DNA from: an uncultured bacterium
GTDB taxonomy: Bacteria > Bacteroidota > Ignavibacteria > UBA10030 > BY39
Assembly (NCBI GenBank): GCA_937967455.1
Contig: CALCJK010000021.1
Coordinates: 1-64,000 of the forward strand
Length of the DNA: 64,000 nt
Reading direction: 5' to 3'
In this document: piece by piece, positions 1 to 8,922 of the stretch
Layout: every line of letters starts with the position of its first letter
Numbering within the stretch: position 1 is the stretch's first letter
Notes under the pieces: generated by a model
Seen by the model: the letters and a program-made list of their open reading frames with translations, nothing else
What the model was told of the DNA's origin: nothing
Databases searched by the model: none
Made by a program: the position numbers and the translations under genes

Positions 1-13
1 TTATTTTAGACAA

Positions 14-45
14 ATTGCAAATTTTCAGTGAGTTTTGTATATTTA
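14..45 (+). promoter_or_regulatory. Putative promoter of the tRNA-Pro gene
   Basis: An ATTG at 14-17 is separated by 20 bases from TATATTTA at 38-45. This fits the Bacteroidota primary sigma consensus (TTTG, about 19 bases, TAnnTTTG) with one mismatch in each box. Transcription would begin near 50-52, about a dozen bases before the tRNA. The match is by eye and the region is AT-rich, so chance matches are possible. Confidence 0.35.
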
Positions 46-62
46 CTAGCAGTTAAATAAAA

Positions 63-137
63 CGGGGTGTAGCTCAGCCCGGCTAGAGCGCTTGGTTTGG
101 GACCAAGAAGTCGGAGGTTCGAATCCTCTCACCCCGA
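63..137 (+). tRNA. tRNA-Pro (anticodon UGG)
   Basis: A complete cloverleaf can be folded. The acceptor stem pairs CGGGGTG (63-69) with CACCCCG (130-136), with discriminator A137. The anticodon stem pairs CTTGG (91-95) with CCAAG (103-107) around a seven-base loop whose anticodon is TGG (98-100), so it reads proline CCN codons. The T arm carries GGTTCGAATCC. The 3' CCA is not encoded (the DNA reads CAA after the discriminator), so it must be added after transcription. Confidence 0.96.
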
Positions 138-141
138 CAAG

Positions 142-174
142 AAAAAGGTTTAATTAACTAATAATAAACTTTTT
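142..174 (+). terminator. Weak AT-rich hairpin after tRNA-Pro
   Basis: AAAAAGGTTTA (142-152) can pair with TAAACTTTTT (165-174) with one bulged G, and the descending arm ends in a T run. It lies directly behind the tRNA and could end its transcript. The stem is almost all A-T, so its stability is doubtful. Confidence 0.35.
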
Positions 175-228
175 AGAGAGGGAGAAGTATTTACAAAAGA
201 GGGAAAATTAACATGAAGAAATCATTGG

Positions 229-259
229 TTTGATTTTAATCAGATTTTTATTAATATTC
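229..259 (+). promoter_or_regulatory. Putative promoter of the universal stress gene, shared with the gene at 8923
   Basis: TTTG at 229-232, a 19-base spacer and TAATATTC at 252-259 fit the Bacteroidota promoter pattern, with a predicted start near 265 and a leader of about 24 bases. The 17 bases at 244-260 are identical to 8878-8894 upstream of the M28 peptidase gene, and similarity extends on both sides. The ribosome binding site AAGGAG is at 274-279. Confidence 0.5.
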
Positions 260-288
260 ATATTAACAAATACAAGGAGCTACAAGCT

Positions 289-789
289 ATGAACCAAGAA
301 CAATATCCCTCAGAAAGCCTGATAAAACTTAAAAAAATACTTGTACCAATAGATTTCTCTGATTACTCAAAAAACGCGCTTAAATATGCAGTACCCTTCG
401 CAAAGCAATTTGGTGCAGAGATATTGTTGTTATATGTAGTTGAACCTACAATATACCCTGCAGATTTCAGTTTTGGACAGGTTAGTTTTCCAAGCATGGA
501 AGCCGAAATGTACAAGCGCGGCAGTGAGGAGCTAAAAAAACTTGCAGAAAAAGAAATAAAAGACACAGTAAAATGGCAAACCCGTATTGAAACAGGAAAA
601 GCTTTCGCTGAAATAATTCGAATTGCAGAAGAAGAAAATATTGATATGATTATTATTGCAACTCACGGACATACTGGCGTGGAACATATAATATTCGGTA
701 GCACTGCCGAAAAAGTTGTAAGAAAAGCTCCCTGCCCTGTTTTAAGTTTAAGAGCATTTGAACATAAATCAGAAAAAAATAAAAAGTGA
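289..789 (+). CDS. Universal stress protein, UspA family
   Basis: A single-domain universal stress protein of 166 residues, slightly longer than the usual 140-150. It opens with the family's first strand (KKILVPIDFSDYS, about residues 15-27) and carries the ATP-binding signature G-H-T-G (127-130) followed by G-S-T (137-139), so it probably binds ATP. UspA proteins are cytoplasmic and support survival under starvation or stress; the exact role here is unknown. An AAGGAG site seven to ten bases upstream fixes the start. The gene stands alone between tRNA-Pro and the convergent prenyltransferase gene, eight bases away. Its promoter/leader shares a 17-base identical core with that of the secreted peptidase at 8923, suggesting co-regulation. 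Confidence 0.93.
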   Translation: MNQEQYPSESLIKLKKILVPIDFSDYSKNALKYAVPFAKQFGAEILLLYVVEPTIYPADFSFGQVSFPSMEAEMYKRGSEELKKLAEKEIKDTVKWQTRIETGKAFAEIIRIAEEENIDMIIIATHGHTGVEHIIFGSTAEKVVRKAPCPVLSLRAFEHKSEKNKK

Positions 790-797
790 TTTAACTA

Positions 798-1775
798 TTA
801 GCTTTTTCTGGTAACAACAAAATCTATAAAATCGATAAGTGCTTTTTTACTTTCAGATTCTGGAAATTGTTGAATTTTACTCTTTGCCATTTCTGCATAA
901 TCATAAGCTTTCTTTTCAGCATAATTGATCCCACCGTATTCTTCAACAAATTTTAAAACTGTATTATACTCTTTCTTTCTTTCTTTCTTAATAATCCGCA
1001 ATATTGCTATACTTTCTTTCCTTGGAGCTTTTACGATAGAATGAATCAAAGGTAATGTAAGTTTTTTTTCAATTAAATCTTTACCAATTGGTTTCCCAGT
1101 AATGCTTTTCTTTCCTATGTAGTCAAGCAAATCGTCACGAATTTGAAAAGCTAAACCAAGTGCTTCACCGAAATCACGAAGTAATACTCTTGATTGTTCA
1201 TCAACATTTACACTAACAGCACCAATTTCAGTACATGTCGAAAGTAGCGAAGCAGTTTTACCTGAGATAATTTTTATATATGTTTTTTCATCTATATCAA
1301 GCTGTCGACTTTTGGCAATTTGCAAAATTTCCGCTTCACTCATTTTGCGGACAGAATTAGAGATAATTTTGAGAAATTCATGATCACGATTATCAAGAGA
1401 TAGTAGCAAACCTTTAGCTAAAAGATAGTCGCCCATCAGGACTGCAATTTTGTTTTTCCATATAGCATTAATTGAAGCCAAGCCTCTACGAGTATCAGCA
1501 TCATCAACTACATCGTCGTGTATTAATGTTGCGGTGTGAAGAATTTCCACAAGTGCAGCACCACGATATGTACTTTCATTTATCTCACCGCACATTTTTG
1601 CTGACAACAGCACAAGAATTGGTCGAATGCGTTTCCCCTTCTGCTTCACAAGATATCTTGCAATCATATCTACATAACTTATATTGGAACGCATTGCACT
1701 TTTAAAATATCTATCAAAAATTTTTAAATCTTCCTTAATTGGATTTATAATTGTTTTTAGTTCCATACTAATCAT
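798..1775 (-). CDS. Polyprenyl diphosphate synthase (trans-isoprenyl, IspB/HepT type)
   Basis: A 325-residue all-helical prenyltransferase that condenses isopentenyl diphosphate onto allylic diphosphates to make the long chain of quinones. Both aspartate-rich Mg-binding motifs are present: H-D-D-V-V-D-D near residues 86-92 and F-Q-I-R-D-D-L-L-D near 210-218. Product chain length cannot be read from the sequence. Its start overlaps the tatC stop by four bases (ATGA), so translation is probably coupled; a second ATG three codons in is an alternative. It is the last gene of the minus-strand run that begins at glgA. Quinone supply beside a protein export gene is not an obvious functional link. 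Confidence 0.92.
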   Translation of the reverse strand: MISMELKTIINPIKEDLKIFDRYFKSAMRSNISYVDMIARYLVKQKGKRIRPILVLLSAKMCGEINESTYRGAALVEILHTATLIHDDVVDDADTRRGLASINAIWKNKIAVLMGDYLLAKGLLLSLDNRDHEFLKIISNSVRKMSEAEILQIAKSRQLDIDEKTYIKIISGKTASLLSTCTEIGAVSVNVDEQSRVLLRDFGEALGLAFQIRDDLLDYIGKKSITGKPIGKDLIEKKLTLPLIHSIVKAPRKESIAILRIIKKERKKEYNTVLKFVEEYGGINYAEKKAYDYAEMAKSKIQQFPESESKKALIDFIDFVVTRKS

Positions 1776-2560
1776 TCATCTTTTTGTTTTTTCTTTGAAG
1801 CAATCGCAGCTATAAAAATACTCACTTCATATAGAAGAAATAACGGCACTGCCAAAATGATCTGACTTACAGGATCCGTACCTGGTGAGAGTATTGCAGC
1901 TAATATTAAAATTAAAATAATAGCATGTCGCCTGTACTTCCTCATGAACTTTGGAGTTAATATTCCCAACTTTGCAAGAAACCATGATACCATTGGTAGC
2001 TCAAATACCACTCCTGCACCTAACATCATACTGATTATAAAACTCATATACTCAGTTATAGCAATATTATTTTCTATTTGTTCGGTACCAAAACCAGCAA
2101 AGAATTTCAATGCAAGTGGTAGCATAATAAAATAAGCAAACAATACACCTAAAATAAAACAGAAAGTAGAAAATAGAACTATACTTGATATATATTTTCT
2201 TTCCCTTGGCAACAATCCTGGTGCAATAAATTTCCATAGTTGATAGAAAAAATTTGGCAGGCTAATTAGCACTCCACCAATCAGTGTTATTTCCATATAA
2301 AGTAAAATTTGTCCGAATGGTTTTAAATTTTGCAATTTAATTTGAGGACCAGCTGGATTTTCAAGATTTATTTTATTTACTGGCGAAATTAAAATCTCAT
2401 TCACTATATAATCTATAAATATCCAGCATACAACTGCACCTATAATAACTCCGATTAATATTTTTATAATTCTCCATCTTAACTCTTCGAGATGATCTAA
2501 AAATGTCATCTCTTTTTCAGCTATATCAGAACCAATATTTTTATTATCTCTTAACATCAT
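1772..2560 (-). CDS. tatC: Sec-independent protein translocase subunit TatC
   Basis: TatC is the inner-membrane receptor of the twin-arginine pathway, which exports folded proteins. The 262-residue product has the diagnostic N-terminal F-L-D-H-L-E-E-L-R (about 20-28) and six hydrophobic segments with the usual spacing. It overlaps glyA upstream and the prenyltransferase gene downstream by four bases each. No tatA/tatB gene lies in this window. A likely substrate is in the window: the asparaginase at 56196-57272 carries an RRDFIK twin-arginine signal. Confidence 0.95.
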   Translation of the reverse strand: MMLRDNKNIGSDIAEKEMTFLDHLEELRWRIIKILIGVIIGAVVCWIFIDYIVNEILISPVNKINLENPAGPQIKLQNLKPFGQILLYMEITLIGGVLISLPNFFYQLWKFIAPGLLPRERKYISSIVLFSTFCFILGVLFAYFIMLPLALKFFAGFGTEQIENNIAITEYMSFIISMMLGAGVVFELPMVSWFLAKLGILTPKFMRKYRRHAIILILILAAILSPGTDPVSQIILAVPLFLLYEVSIFIAAIASKKKQKDE

Positions 2561-3861
2561 TTAAGATTTTGCAATTCAGGATAAAGTGGAAATTTATTGC
2601 AAAGTTCTATAACACTTTGTTCTACTTCTTTATAAATTTTTTCGTTACCTATATTAGTAAGAACTTTATTTATCATTTCGGCGATCAATTCCATTTCTGT
2701 TTCTTTCATACCTCTTGTTGTAACGGCTGGCGTTCCTATTCTTATTCCGCTTGTTATTAAAGGACTTTTATCATCGAATGGAACTGCATTTTTATTAACA
2801 GTTATACCAGCTTGATCGAGAGCCTCCTGTGCATCTTTTCCTGTCAGGTTCTTATTCCGCAAATCGATAAGCATTAGATGATTATCCGTGCCATTGGATA
2901 TTATATAATATCCCATCGAAATAAGCTTATTTGCAAGTGTTTGAGCATTTTTAATTATCTGTCGAGCATAAGTCTCGAATTCAGGTTGTAGATTTTCAAG
3001 AAAGCCAACAGCTTTTGCAGCAATTACATGCATAAGCGGTCCACCTTGAATTCCAGGTATTACCATCGAGTCGATCAACTCTGACATCATTTTCTTTCTG
3101 CCAGATTTCGGAGCAGTAACACCAAAAGGATTTTCATAATCTTTACCAATCAATATTAAACCACCACGCGGACCTCTTAAGGTTTTATGAGTTGTTGATG
3201 TTACTACATGGCAATAAGGTAGTGGATCATTTAATAGCCTTTTTGCAATAAGTCCAGCAGGATGAGCAATATCGGCAAAAAGGAATGCACCAACTTTGTC
3301 AGCAATCTCGCGAAAAGCTTTATAATCAATGTTTCTTGAGTAAGCACTTGCACCAACCGTTATCATTCTTGGTTTTTCTTTCAAGACAATAGATTCGACT
3401 TCATCGTAATCAATGTAGCCGGTTTCTTTTTTCACACCGTATGGTATAAAATTATAAAGCTGGCCTGAAAAGTTAACGGGTGAACCATGTGTTAAATGTC
3501 CACCATGCGAGAGATTCATTCCAACAACTTTATCTCCCGGCTTAAGAAACGAAAAATAAACAGCCATATTTGCCTGTGAACCAGAATGTGGTTGTACATT
3601 TGCATACTCGGCATTAAAAAGTTTCTTAACTCTTTCTCGTGCAAGGTTCTCGGCAATGTCAACAAACTCGCAACCACCATAATAGCGTTTTCCGGGATAA
3701 CCTTCAGCATATTTGTTCGTCATTACAGACCCAAGTGCTTCTAAAACAGCCAAACTAACAAAGTTCTCTGAAGCGATTAATTCAAGCTTATTATTTTGTC
3801 TTTTTACCTCATTTTTTAGTGCATTAAATATTTCAGGATCAAATTTAGATAAATTTTGCAT
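2557..3861 (-). CDS. glyA: Serine hydroxymethyltransferase
   Basis: This PLP enzyme interconverts serine plus tetrahydrofolate with glycine plus methylene-tetrahydrofolate, feeding one-carbon metabolism. The 434 residues match the family length. The PLP lysine is K226 in [11 protein letters not shown], and the N-terminal LIASENFVS (28-36) and [13 protein letters not shown] (51-63) blocks are intact. A GAGGT site seven bases before the ATG supports the start. It lies 15 bases after rpiB and overlaps tatC by four bases in the same transcription unit. Confidence 0.97.
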   Translation of the reverse strand: MQNLSKFDPEIFNALKNEVKRQNNKLELIASENFVSLAVLEALGSVMTNKYAEGYPGKRYYGGCEFVDIAENLARERVKKLFNAEYANVQPHSGSQANMAVYFSFLKPGDKVVGMNLSHGGHLTHGSPVNFSGQLYNFIPYGVKKETGYIDYDEVESIVLKEKPRMITVGASAYSRNIDYKAFREIADKVGAFLFADIAHPAGLIAKRLLNDPLPYCHVVTSTTHKTLRGPRGGLILIGKDYENPFGVTAPKSGRKKMMSELIDSMVIPGIQGGPLMHVIAAKAVGFLENLQPEFETYARQIIKNAQTLANKLISMGYYIISNGTDNHLMLIDLRNKNLTGKDAQEALDQAGITVNKNAVPFDDKSPLITSGIRIGTPAVTTRGMKETEMELIAEMINKVLTNIGNEKIYKEVEQSVIELCNKFPLYPELQNLK

Positions 3862-3876
3862 ATCATTACCTCAGAA

Positions 3877-4317
3877 TTAAATACCAGTTAGTTGATGAAT
3901 TTTCTGAATACGTTTTGAATGACGGCCACCTTCAAATTCTGTCTCGAGGAAAATTTTTGTAATTTCCTTAGCATTTTCGATCGTAACAATTCGAGCTCCA
4001 AGGCAAAGTATATTAGCATCATTATGAAGACGTGAATACTTTGCTGATTCAATTGACTCACAAACTGCAGCTCGTACACCCATTACTTTATTTGCGACAA
4101 TCGACATTCCTATACCAGTACCGCATATTAAAATACCAAATTTAAAATCCTTCGAGGAAATTACTTTAGCAACTTCGAAACCAAAATCAGGATAATCCGA
4201 TGATTCTGCATTGTTTGCACCATAATCCCGAATTTCATATCCTAAACCGCTAATAAAATTTTTCAGTTCTTCTTTTAAATTAAAACCAGCGTGATCGCTT
4301 GCAATTGCAATTTTCAT
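3877..4317 (-). CDS. rpiB: Ribose-5-phosphate isomerase B
   Basis: RpiB interconverts ribose 5-phosphate and ribulose 5-phosphate in the pentose phosphate pathway. The 146 residues begin with M-K-I-A-I-A-S-D-H-A-G (D8 and H9 contact the substrate) and contain the anion-hole block C-G-T-G-I-G with the catalytic cysteine C65. RpiB-family members can also act on allose or galactose phosphates, but nothing here points to that. A strong GAGGAGG site overlaps the end of the upstream outer-membrane gene, so expression is linked to it. Confidence 0.95.
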   Translation of the reverse strand: MKIAIASDHAGFNLKEELKNFISGLGYEIRDYGANNAESSDYPDFGFEVAKVISSKDFKFGILICGTGIGMSIVANKVMGVRAAVCESIESAKYSRLHNDANILCLGARIVTIENAKEITKIFLETEFEGGRHSKRIQKIHQLTGI

Positions 4318-4320
4318 AAT

Positions 4321-5562
4321 TCATTCCTCCTCGGGACGAACAAACCAAAGTTCAGTCCCAATTATACCAAATCTTAATCTATATGTTTTATCCTTCTGTA
4401 ATTTATAGTCACCTCTAATACCATATTCAAATCCCAGTGCAAGTCGTGTTTCTCCAAAAATTGGGAAATCTGTCCCAGCCGTAAATCCTAACTCATTAAT
4501 ATCTACTGAATTCACATTTAAATAAGACTGGTTATAGAATACTCCTGCACGAAAACCAAATTTTTGGAATTGTGATACTTTGCCAGAATAAGGAATAATC
4601 TCGGCACCAAAATTATAGCGTACACTGTTTCTGAATTTTCCATCCATATCAGCTATAGGTTGAATGTTATCCCAGTTCTGAATGTAAATATCCGTAGCTA
4701 ATAAATATCGATTATTATAAATATATGAAACCCCGAAACCCAACACAGCTGGAACTTTAAATTTACTTTTTTCCATTAATATAGTATCCTGAGTAACCAA
4801 ACCTTGATTATAATAAAATTCGAAATAACGATTAACTTCAGCATTCAAATTAAAAGCATTAGAATATAGCAATCCGAAGCTTAGATTATGATTTTCGCTT
4901 AAACCAATTAATTTTTGAATGCCTGAGTAAATTAAACCAAATGTTCCGTTTATATTATAAAGTTTTATTGTTCTATAAATTTCTGTCTTAGAAGCACCTG
5001 CATTTTGGGTAATTTGATGATAGATATTTCCAAAGATATAATTAAATTTTAGACCTATGGAAAGATCGCCCAACAAATTAAAAGATGTTCCAAGATATAA
5101 GTTCGATAATCCACCATCACCCTTATATTCAAGTTGATTGTAGATATTTTCTATGGTTACATTTTTTCTTATAGAATAATCGACATAACTATATGGAATC
5201 AAACCAATACTTGTTGTAATTCCTTTTGATGTCGCAAGTGGGATAGTCAAATCGAAACCATAGAATTTAAAACTGCTCAAATAATTATTAGATTTAGTAT
5301 CTTTCAGATAGACTCCATTATAATAAGTATCAGCAGAAAAAATAGTTTTGCTTATCAAATTTAAACCAGCTGGATTCAATCGATTGGGATAATAAACTGA
5401 AGACAAAGAAATTCCTGTTGCTGCTCTACCAGAGCTTATCACGTTTTGAGGAATAAAGATATCCCCAATACCAAACTTAGAAAAAGTTGAACCACCAGCA
5501 AATAAATTACTGAACGATATTAGAAAAAATACAATAAAAATTTGAGCTTTGATGATCTTCAT
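4321..5562 (-). CDS. Outer-membrane beta-barrel protein, FadL/PorV-like
   Basis: A 413-residue exported protein with a cleavable signal peptide (about 1-22, ending LFAGG). The N-terminal GRAATGISL and NPAGLN blocks resemble Bacteroidota FadL/OMPP1-like barrels, in which an N-terminal helix plugs the pore. The rest alternates aromatic beta strands and ends on a charged EEE tail rather than an aromatic residue. Its start overlaps the preceding lipoprotein gene by four bases (ATGA), with GAGGT seven to eleven bases before the ATG. This coupling suggests a lipoprotein/barrel pair. The transported substrate is unknown and the family call is by resemblance only. Confidence 0.6.
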   Translation of the reverse strand: MKIIKAQIFIVFFLISFSNLFAGGSTFSKFGIGDIFIPQNVISSGRAATGISLSSVYYPNRLNPAGLNLISKTIFSADTYYNGVYLKDTKSNNYLSSFKFYGFDLTIPLATSKGITTSIGLIPYSYVDYSIRKNVTIENIYNQLEYKGDGGLSNLYLGTSFNLLGDLSIGLKFNYIFGNIYHQITQNAGASKTEIYRTIKLYNINGTFGLIYSGIQKLIGLSENHNLSFGLLYSNAFNLNAEVNRYFEFYYNQGLVTQDTILMEKSKFKVPAVLGFGVSYIYNNRYLLATDIYIQNWDNIQPIADMDGKFRNSVRYNFGAEIIPYSGKVSQFQKFGFRAGVFYNQSYLNVNSVDINELGFTAGTDFPIFGETRLALGFEYGIRGDYKLQKDKTYRLRFGIIGTELWFVRPEEE

Positions 5563-6707
5563 GGTAACCTCAAATATTTAATTTCAAGCCGGGGTGGTTT
5601 AGATGAATAGCTATTAAATATTGCTATTCTATCAATTTCTGTAAATTCATTGTATGCACGTAATGCAATTCCATAGTTTGGTTTACGTGCAACCCACTTT
5701 TGAACTATCTGCTGAATATTTATAGTCACCGAATCACCAGATACCGTGTTATCAGCTGAGAGTGAACCTAATTTAGGTATTGAATCCTCTGAGATCACCT
5801 CCTGTACCAGAATTTTTCTAAGTGAGAATGGACTAAATCTTGAAAAATTTGTATCTATATAAAAAGTTAGATTTGCCTGTAAAATACTTGAAGCTTTTGG
5901 AATTGTATCTATATAAAAATTGCAGAGAACCCTTTTCAATAAGCCACCCTGGATAACTGAAATATTCTTTGGGAACGATACAATACTCCCACTAAACACA
6001 GTTGCATCTTGCTTCACTTTGAGAATTAGTGTCTTGGAACTTGTATCTTCAGGAAGTTGATATGTGATGATTAATTCAGGAGAATCGTATGTGAATAAAT
6101 CTCCTGATCTGAAACCAAAAACCATATTGGAGTTCAGTTTGGGGATCAAAATAATTCCATAATTTTCAGAACCCTTCAACCATTCTTTAACTAAATCAAC
6201 ATTAATATTAAACTTAACAGCTAAAGTATCTTTTGTATTTACATTCAATTCATAATCATTAACAGAATTAAATTGATAACTATCGGAGTTGAGGCTATCG
6301 ATTGTAAATGTATAATCGCTCCATGATTTTAACATTTTATGTATACTGAAAGAAAGCACACCAGATGTATCAGGCATCGAATAAATTGGTTGCATTTTAA
6401 TTTCAGTAGTAATTATTGAGTTCAAAAATACAGTATCAACAGCAGTAGTAGTAAATTGTATCAATGTTTTGGCTTCAATAAAATTATTTCCATCCTGATA
6501 TTTACCAATCATAAGAGTAGATGAATTATTACTGGCAGTGACATCATATCCTCTTGAGGAAACGGAGTTTAAATTGATTGTATAACTATCAAATTTTTCG
6601 TTATTTGAAAGCAAATCTTCACCCGCTGAATTAGGGTCTTTTGAGCAGCTACTTAACAAAATCATTGATAATAGAATTGGAAAGATATTCTTAATTATTC
6701 TTTTCAT
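5559..6707 (-). CDS. Lipoprotein with two DNRLRE-like beta modules
   Basis: A 382-residue lipoprotein: the signal ends in L-L-S-S-C (C21), a good lipobox for LspA, whose gene is also in this window. Two similar modules follow. Each runs through a W-containing block (LVKEWL; IVQKWV) to a 'NYGI' turn and a closing strand (SPELIITY; PPRLEIKY). This layout resembles DNRLRE domains of secreted surface proteins and also Bacteroidota lipoproteins of the DUF4270 kind. It overlaps gmhB by 17 bases and the downstream barrel gene by four. No catalytic residues are apparent; a structural or partner-binding role is likely. Confidence 0.6.
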   Translation of the reverse strand: MKRIIKNIFPILLSMILLSSCSKDPNSAGEDLLSNNEKFDSYTINLNSVSSRGYDVTASNNSSTLMIGKYQDGNNFIEAKTLIQFTTTAVDTVFLNSIITTEIKMQPIYSMPDTSGVLSFSIHKMLKSWSDYTFTIDSLNSDSYQFNSVNDYELNVNTKDTLAVKFNINVDLVKEWLKGSENYGIILIPKLNSNMVFGFRSGDLFTYDSPELIITYQLPEDTSSKTLILKVKQDATVFSGSIVSFPKNISVIQGGLLKRVLCNFYIDTIPKASSILQANLTFYIDTNFSRFSPFSLRKILVQEVISEDSIPKLGSLSADNTVSGDSVTINIQQIVQKWVARKPNYGIALRAYNEFTEIDRIAIFNSYSSKPPRLEIKYLRLP

Positions 6708-7290
6708 TTGAGGTATTTGATTTAATTTTAGTTTTTATAAATTGCATAGCATCATATAAATCTTCTGCAATATAATCAATTTTTATATTATTTTTTTGAA
6801 TTTCTTCAATCTGATTTTTACCATAACCAGTCAGAACGAGAATTCCAGTTGCGCCAACTGCATGTGCAGTTTGGACATCAATTATTCTATCTCCAACAAC
6901 AAAAGATTTTTTAAGATCAATATTAAATTCTTTTTCTGCCTGACGAAGCATACCGGAGTTCGGTTTACGACAATCGCATTCAATTTTATATGGAGGCTCA
7001 CCAAATTCAGGATGATGTGGACAGAAATAAATTGCGTCGAGATGTGCACCAGCGTTATTGAGTAGCTCAACAAGTTTATTATGCACTTTAACAAGTTCTT
7101 CTTCTTTAATAAACCCCCTTGCAATACCTGATTGATTTGTAATAACGAACACTTTTAAACCCAATTGGTTCGCTTCTCTTATTGCCTCAGCGGAGCGTGG
7201 TATAAGGACAACGTCATCAGGAGATGAAATAAATTCTAACTCTTCGTTTATTGTTCCATCTCTGTCCAGAAATATTCCAATATTATTCAT
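6691..7290 (-). CDS. gmhB: D,D-heptose 1,7-bisphosphate 7-phosphatase (HAD family)
   Basis: A 199-residue HAD phosphatase of the GmhB/HisB-N group, which removes the 7-phosphate of heptose bisphosphate during synthesis of ADP-heptose for the LPS core. The nucleophile and acid are D9 and D11 in F-L-D-R-D-G-T. The zinc-binding loop is seen as C-P-H-H followed by C-D-C-R-K-P, a mark of GmhB, and G-D-R-I-I-D carries the Mg ligands. It sits 13 bases after glgA and overlaps the lipoprotein gene. Other heptose genes are not in the window, so histidinol phosphatase activity is a less likely alternative. Confidence 0.88.
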   Translation of the reverse strand: MNNIGIFLDRDGTINEELEFISSPDDVVLIPRSAEAIREANQLGLKVFVITNQSGIARGFIKEEELVKVHNKLVELLNNAGAHLDAIYFCPHHPEFGEPPYKIECDCRKPNSGMLRQAEKEFNIDLKKSFVVGDRIIDVQTAHAVGATGILVLTGYGKNQIEEIQKNNIKIDYIAEDLYDAMQFIKTKIKSNTSNEKNN

Positions 7291-7303
7291 TTCAAGAAAC
7301 AGA

Positions 7304-8773
7304 TTATTTCATCAAAGTTTTATAGAGTTTAACATATTTTTTTGCAGAAGCACGCCATGAAAAATCTTGCTTCATTCCATTAATCATTATTTTTTGCCAG
7401 AGGCCTTTATCTCTAAAAATTTCTAATGCATTTCTCACAGTATTTAAAAGAGCATCCTTACTATATTCGTAAAACTTAAAGCCAGTTCCAGTTTGTGTCT
7501 CACTTTTAAACTGTTCAATGCTATCATCCAATCCACCGGTAGCCCTTACGATCGGAACTGTCCCATACTTTAAACTGTATAATTGATTTAACCCACAGGG
7601 TTCATATCTTGAAGGCATCAAGAACATATCGCTTCCTGCCTCAATTAGATGTGCGAGTTCTTCACTAAAGCCTATATATATTCCAACTTTGTCCGGATAA
7701 TGATATCTTAACTTTTCCAAGAAATTTTGAAATTTCTGTTCACCAACACCCAGAACAACCAATTGCACTGGCAATTGCATAAATTCATCAGAAGCAACTT
7801 CAAGTATATCAAATCCTTTTTGATCAGCAAGGCGTGATATCATTCCTATTACTGGAGTATTTTCATCAAAAGGTAGTTGAAATCTTTGTAATAATGCTTT
7901 TTTATTTATAACTTTTTTGCTGAGATTTCTTGTAGTATACCTTTGCGGAATATACTTATCTTTTGATGGGCTCCATATAGAGTAATCTACTCCATTTAAA
8001 ATTCCATGCAAGTCAGTTTTTCTATTCGCGAGAACACCTTCAAGTCCATAACCATACTCCACAGAAGATGAGATTTCTTCTGCATATTTTTCACTTACAG
8101 TTGTTATTTTATCTGCGAAAATAATTCCTGCTTTCATAAAATTTATACGATCATAAAACTCAAATCCGTCAATTGAGAAGAATGACCAAGAAAGACCAAT
8201 TTTATAATATTCACTCTTGTCGAAAATACCCTGATATGCAAGATTATGTATTGTAAAAACTGACTTTGTTTTATTATAAAACTCATCATCTGCATAGATA
8301 GTTTTTAAATAAATAGGAATTAACCCAGTTTGCCAGTCGTTGCAATGAATAATATCCGGCTTCAAATTAATTCTCTTTGCTGCTTCCATTACGCTTTTTG
8401 AAAAGAAAATAAATCTCTCTGCGTTATCAATATAATCAGCTTGTGATAGTGGATCTACATATAATCCTGATCGATTATAATAAGTATCATTTACAACAAA
8501 ATAAACTATTAAATTCTCATCTATTTGATAACTTTTGAGTTTCCCTTCAAGAAATTTTTCACCAATTTGTATCTGAAAATCAGAATTGGGAACATCTTGT
8601 AGTTTATACTTACTATCATCAATAGATGCATACTTTGGGGTAAAGACATTCACTCTTATACCTTGTTTCTGTATTTCTTTAGGTAAAGCAGAAGATACAT
8701 CCGCTAAACCTCCTGTTTTTGAGAACGGAGATACTTCACTAGTTACATAAAATAATTCTATATTCTTTGCCAT
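7304..8773 (-). CDS. glgA: Glycogen synthase (ADP-glucose, GT5)
   Basis: GlgA extends alpha-1,4-glucan from ADP-glucose. Numbered from the start chosen here (489 residues), the ADP-glucose loop K-T-G-G-L is at 19-23, and the C-terminal Rossmann half has SRLADQKG and SRYEPCGLNQ. An in-frame start at 8842 would add 23 charged residues before the normal family N-terminus. ATG 8773 is preferred because the family begins at this point and because a promoter-like element (8812-8843) lies inside the extension. GlgA makes storage glucan, while the 42.8-50.8 kb locus takes glucans up and degrades them. Confidence 0.95.
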   Translation of the reverse strand: MAKNIELFYVTSEVSPFSKTGGLADVSSALPKEIQKQGIRVNVFTPKYASIDDSKYKLQDVPNSDFQIQIGEKFLEGKLKSYQIDENLIVYFVVNDTYYNRSGLYVDPLSQADYIDNAERFIFFSKSVMEAAKRINLKPDIIHCNDWQTGLIPIYLKTIYADDEFYNKTKSVFTIHNLAYQGIFDKSEYYKIGLSWSFFSIDGFEFYDRINFMKAGIIFADKITTVSEKYAEEISSSVEYGYGLEGVLANRKTDLHGILNGVDYSIWSPSKDKYIPQRYTTRNLSKKVINKKALLQRFQLPFDENTPVIGMISRLADQKGFDILEVASDEFMQLPVQLVVLGVGEQKFQNFLEKLRYHYPDKVGIYIGFSEELAHLIEAGSDMFLMPSRYEPCGLNQLYSLKYGTVPIVRATGGLDDSIEQFKSETQTGTGFKFYEYSKDALLNTVRNALEIFRDKGLWQKIMINGMKQDFSWRASAKKYVKLYKTLMK

Positions 8774-8811
8774 TTTTCGTTCTTTTTGTTTATTTTCGAT
8801 AATTTTGTTAT

Positions 8812-8843
8812 TCAAGTTACAAATTTTGGATGAGAGATACAAA
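8812..8843 (-). promoter_or_regulatory. Putative glgA promoter
   Basis: Read on the minus strand, TTTG (8843-8840), a 20-base spacer and TAACTTGA (8819-8812) approximate the Bacteroidota pattern. Transcription would start near 8806 and give a leader of about 33 bases to ATG 8773. It is divergent from the promoter at 8862-8893, so the 80-base gap holds two outward promoters. Confidence 0.4.
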
Positions 8844-8861
8844 TAGATTTTTAATCTAATT

Positions 8862-8893
8862 ATTGTTTTTTAATCCCATTTTTATTAATATTC
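8862..8893 (+). promoter_or_regulatory. Putative promoter of the M28 peptidase gene, shared with the usp gene
   Basis: ATTG (8862-8865), a 20-base spacer and TAATATTC (8886-8893) precede the gene, with AAGGAG at 8911-8916. Bases 8878-8894 are identical to 244-260 upstream of the universal stress gene, and TTTTAATC upstream and ACAA downstream also align. The shared stretch spans spacer, -7 box and start region. Confidence 0.5.
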
Positions 8894-8922
8894 ACATATA
8901 ACAATCATCCAAGGAGTAAAAT

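Noticed and set aside
8840-8842. Upstream start of glgA
   Set aside because: It adds 23 charged residues absent from the family and would lie upstream of the predicted transcription start; ATG 8773 is preferred.
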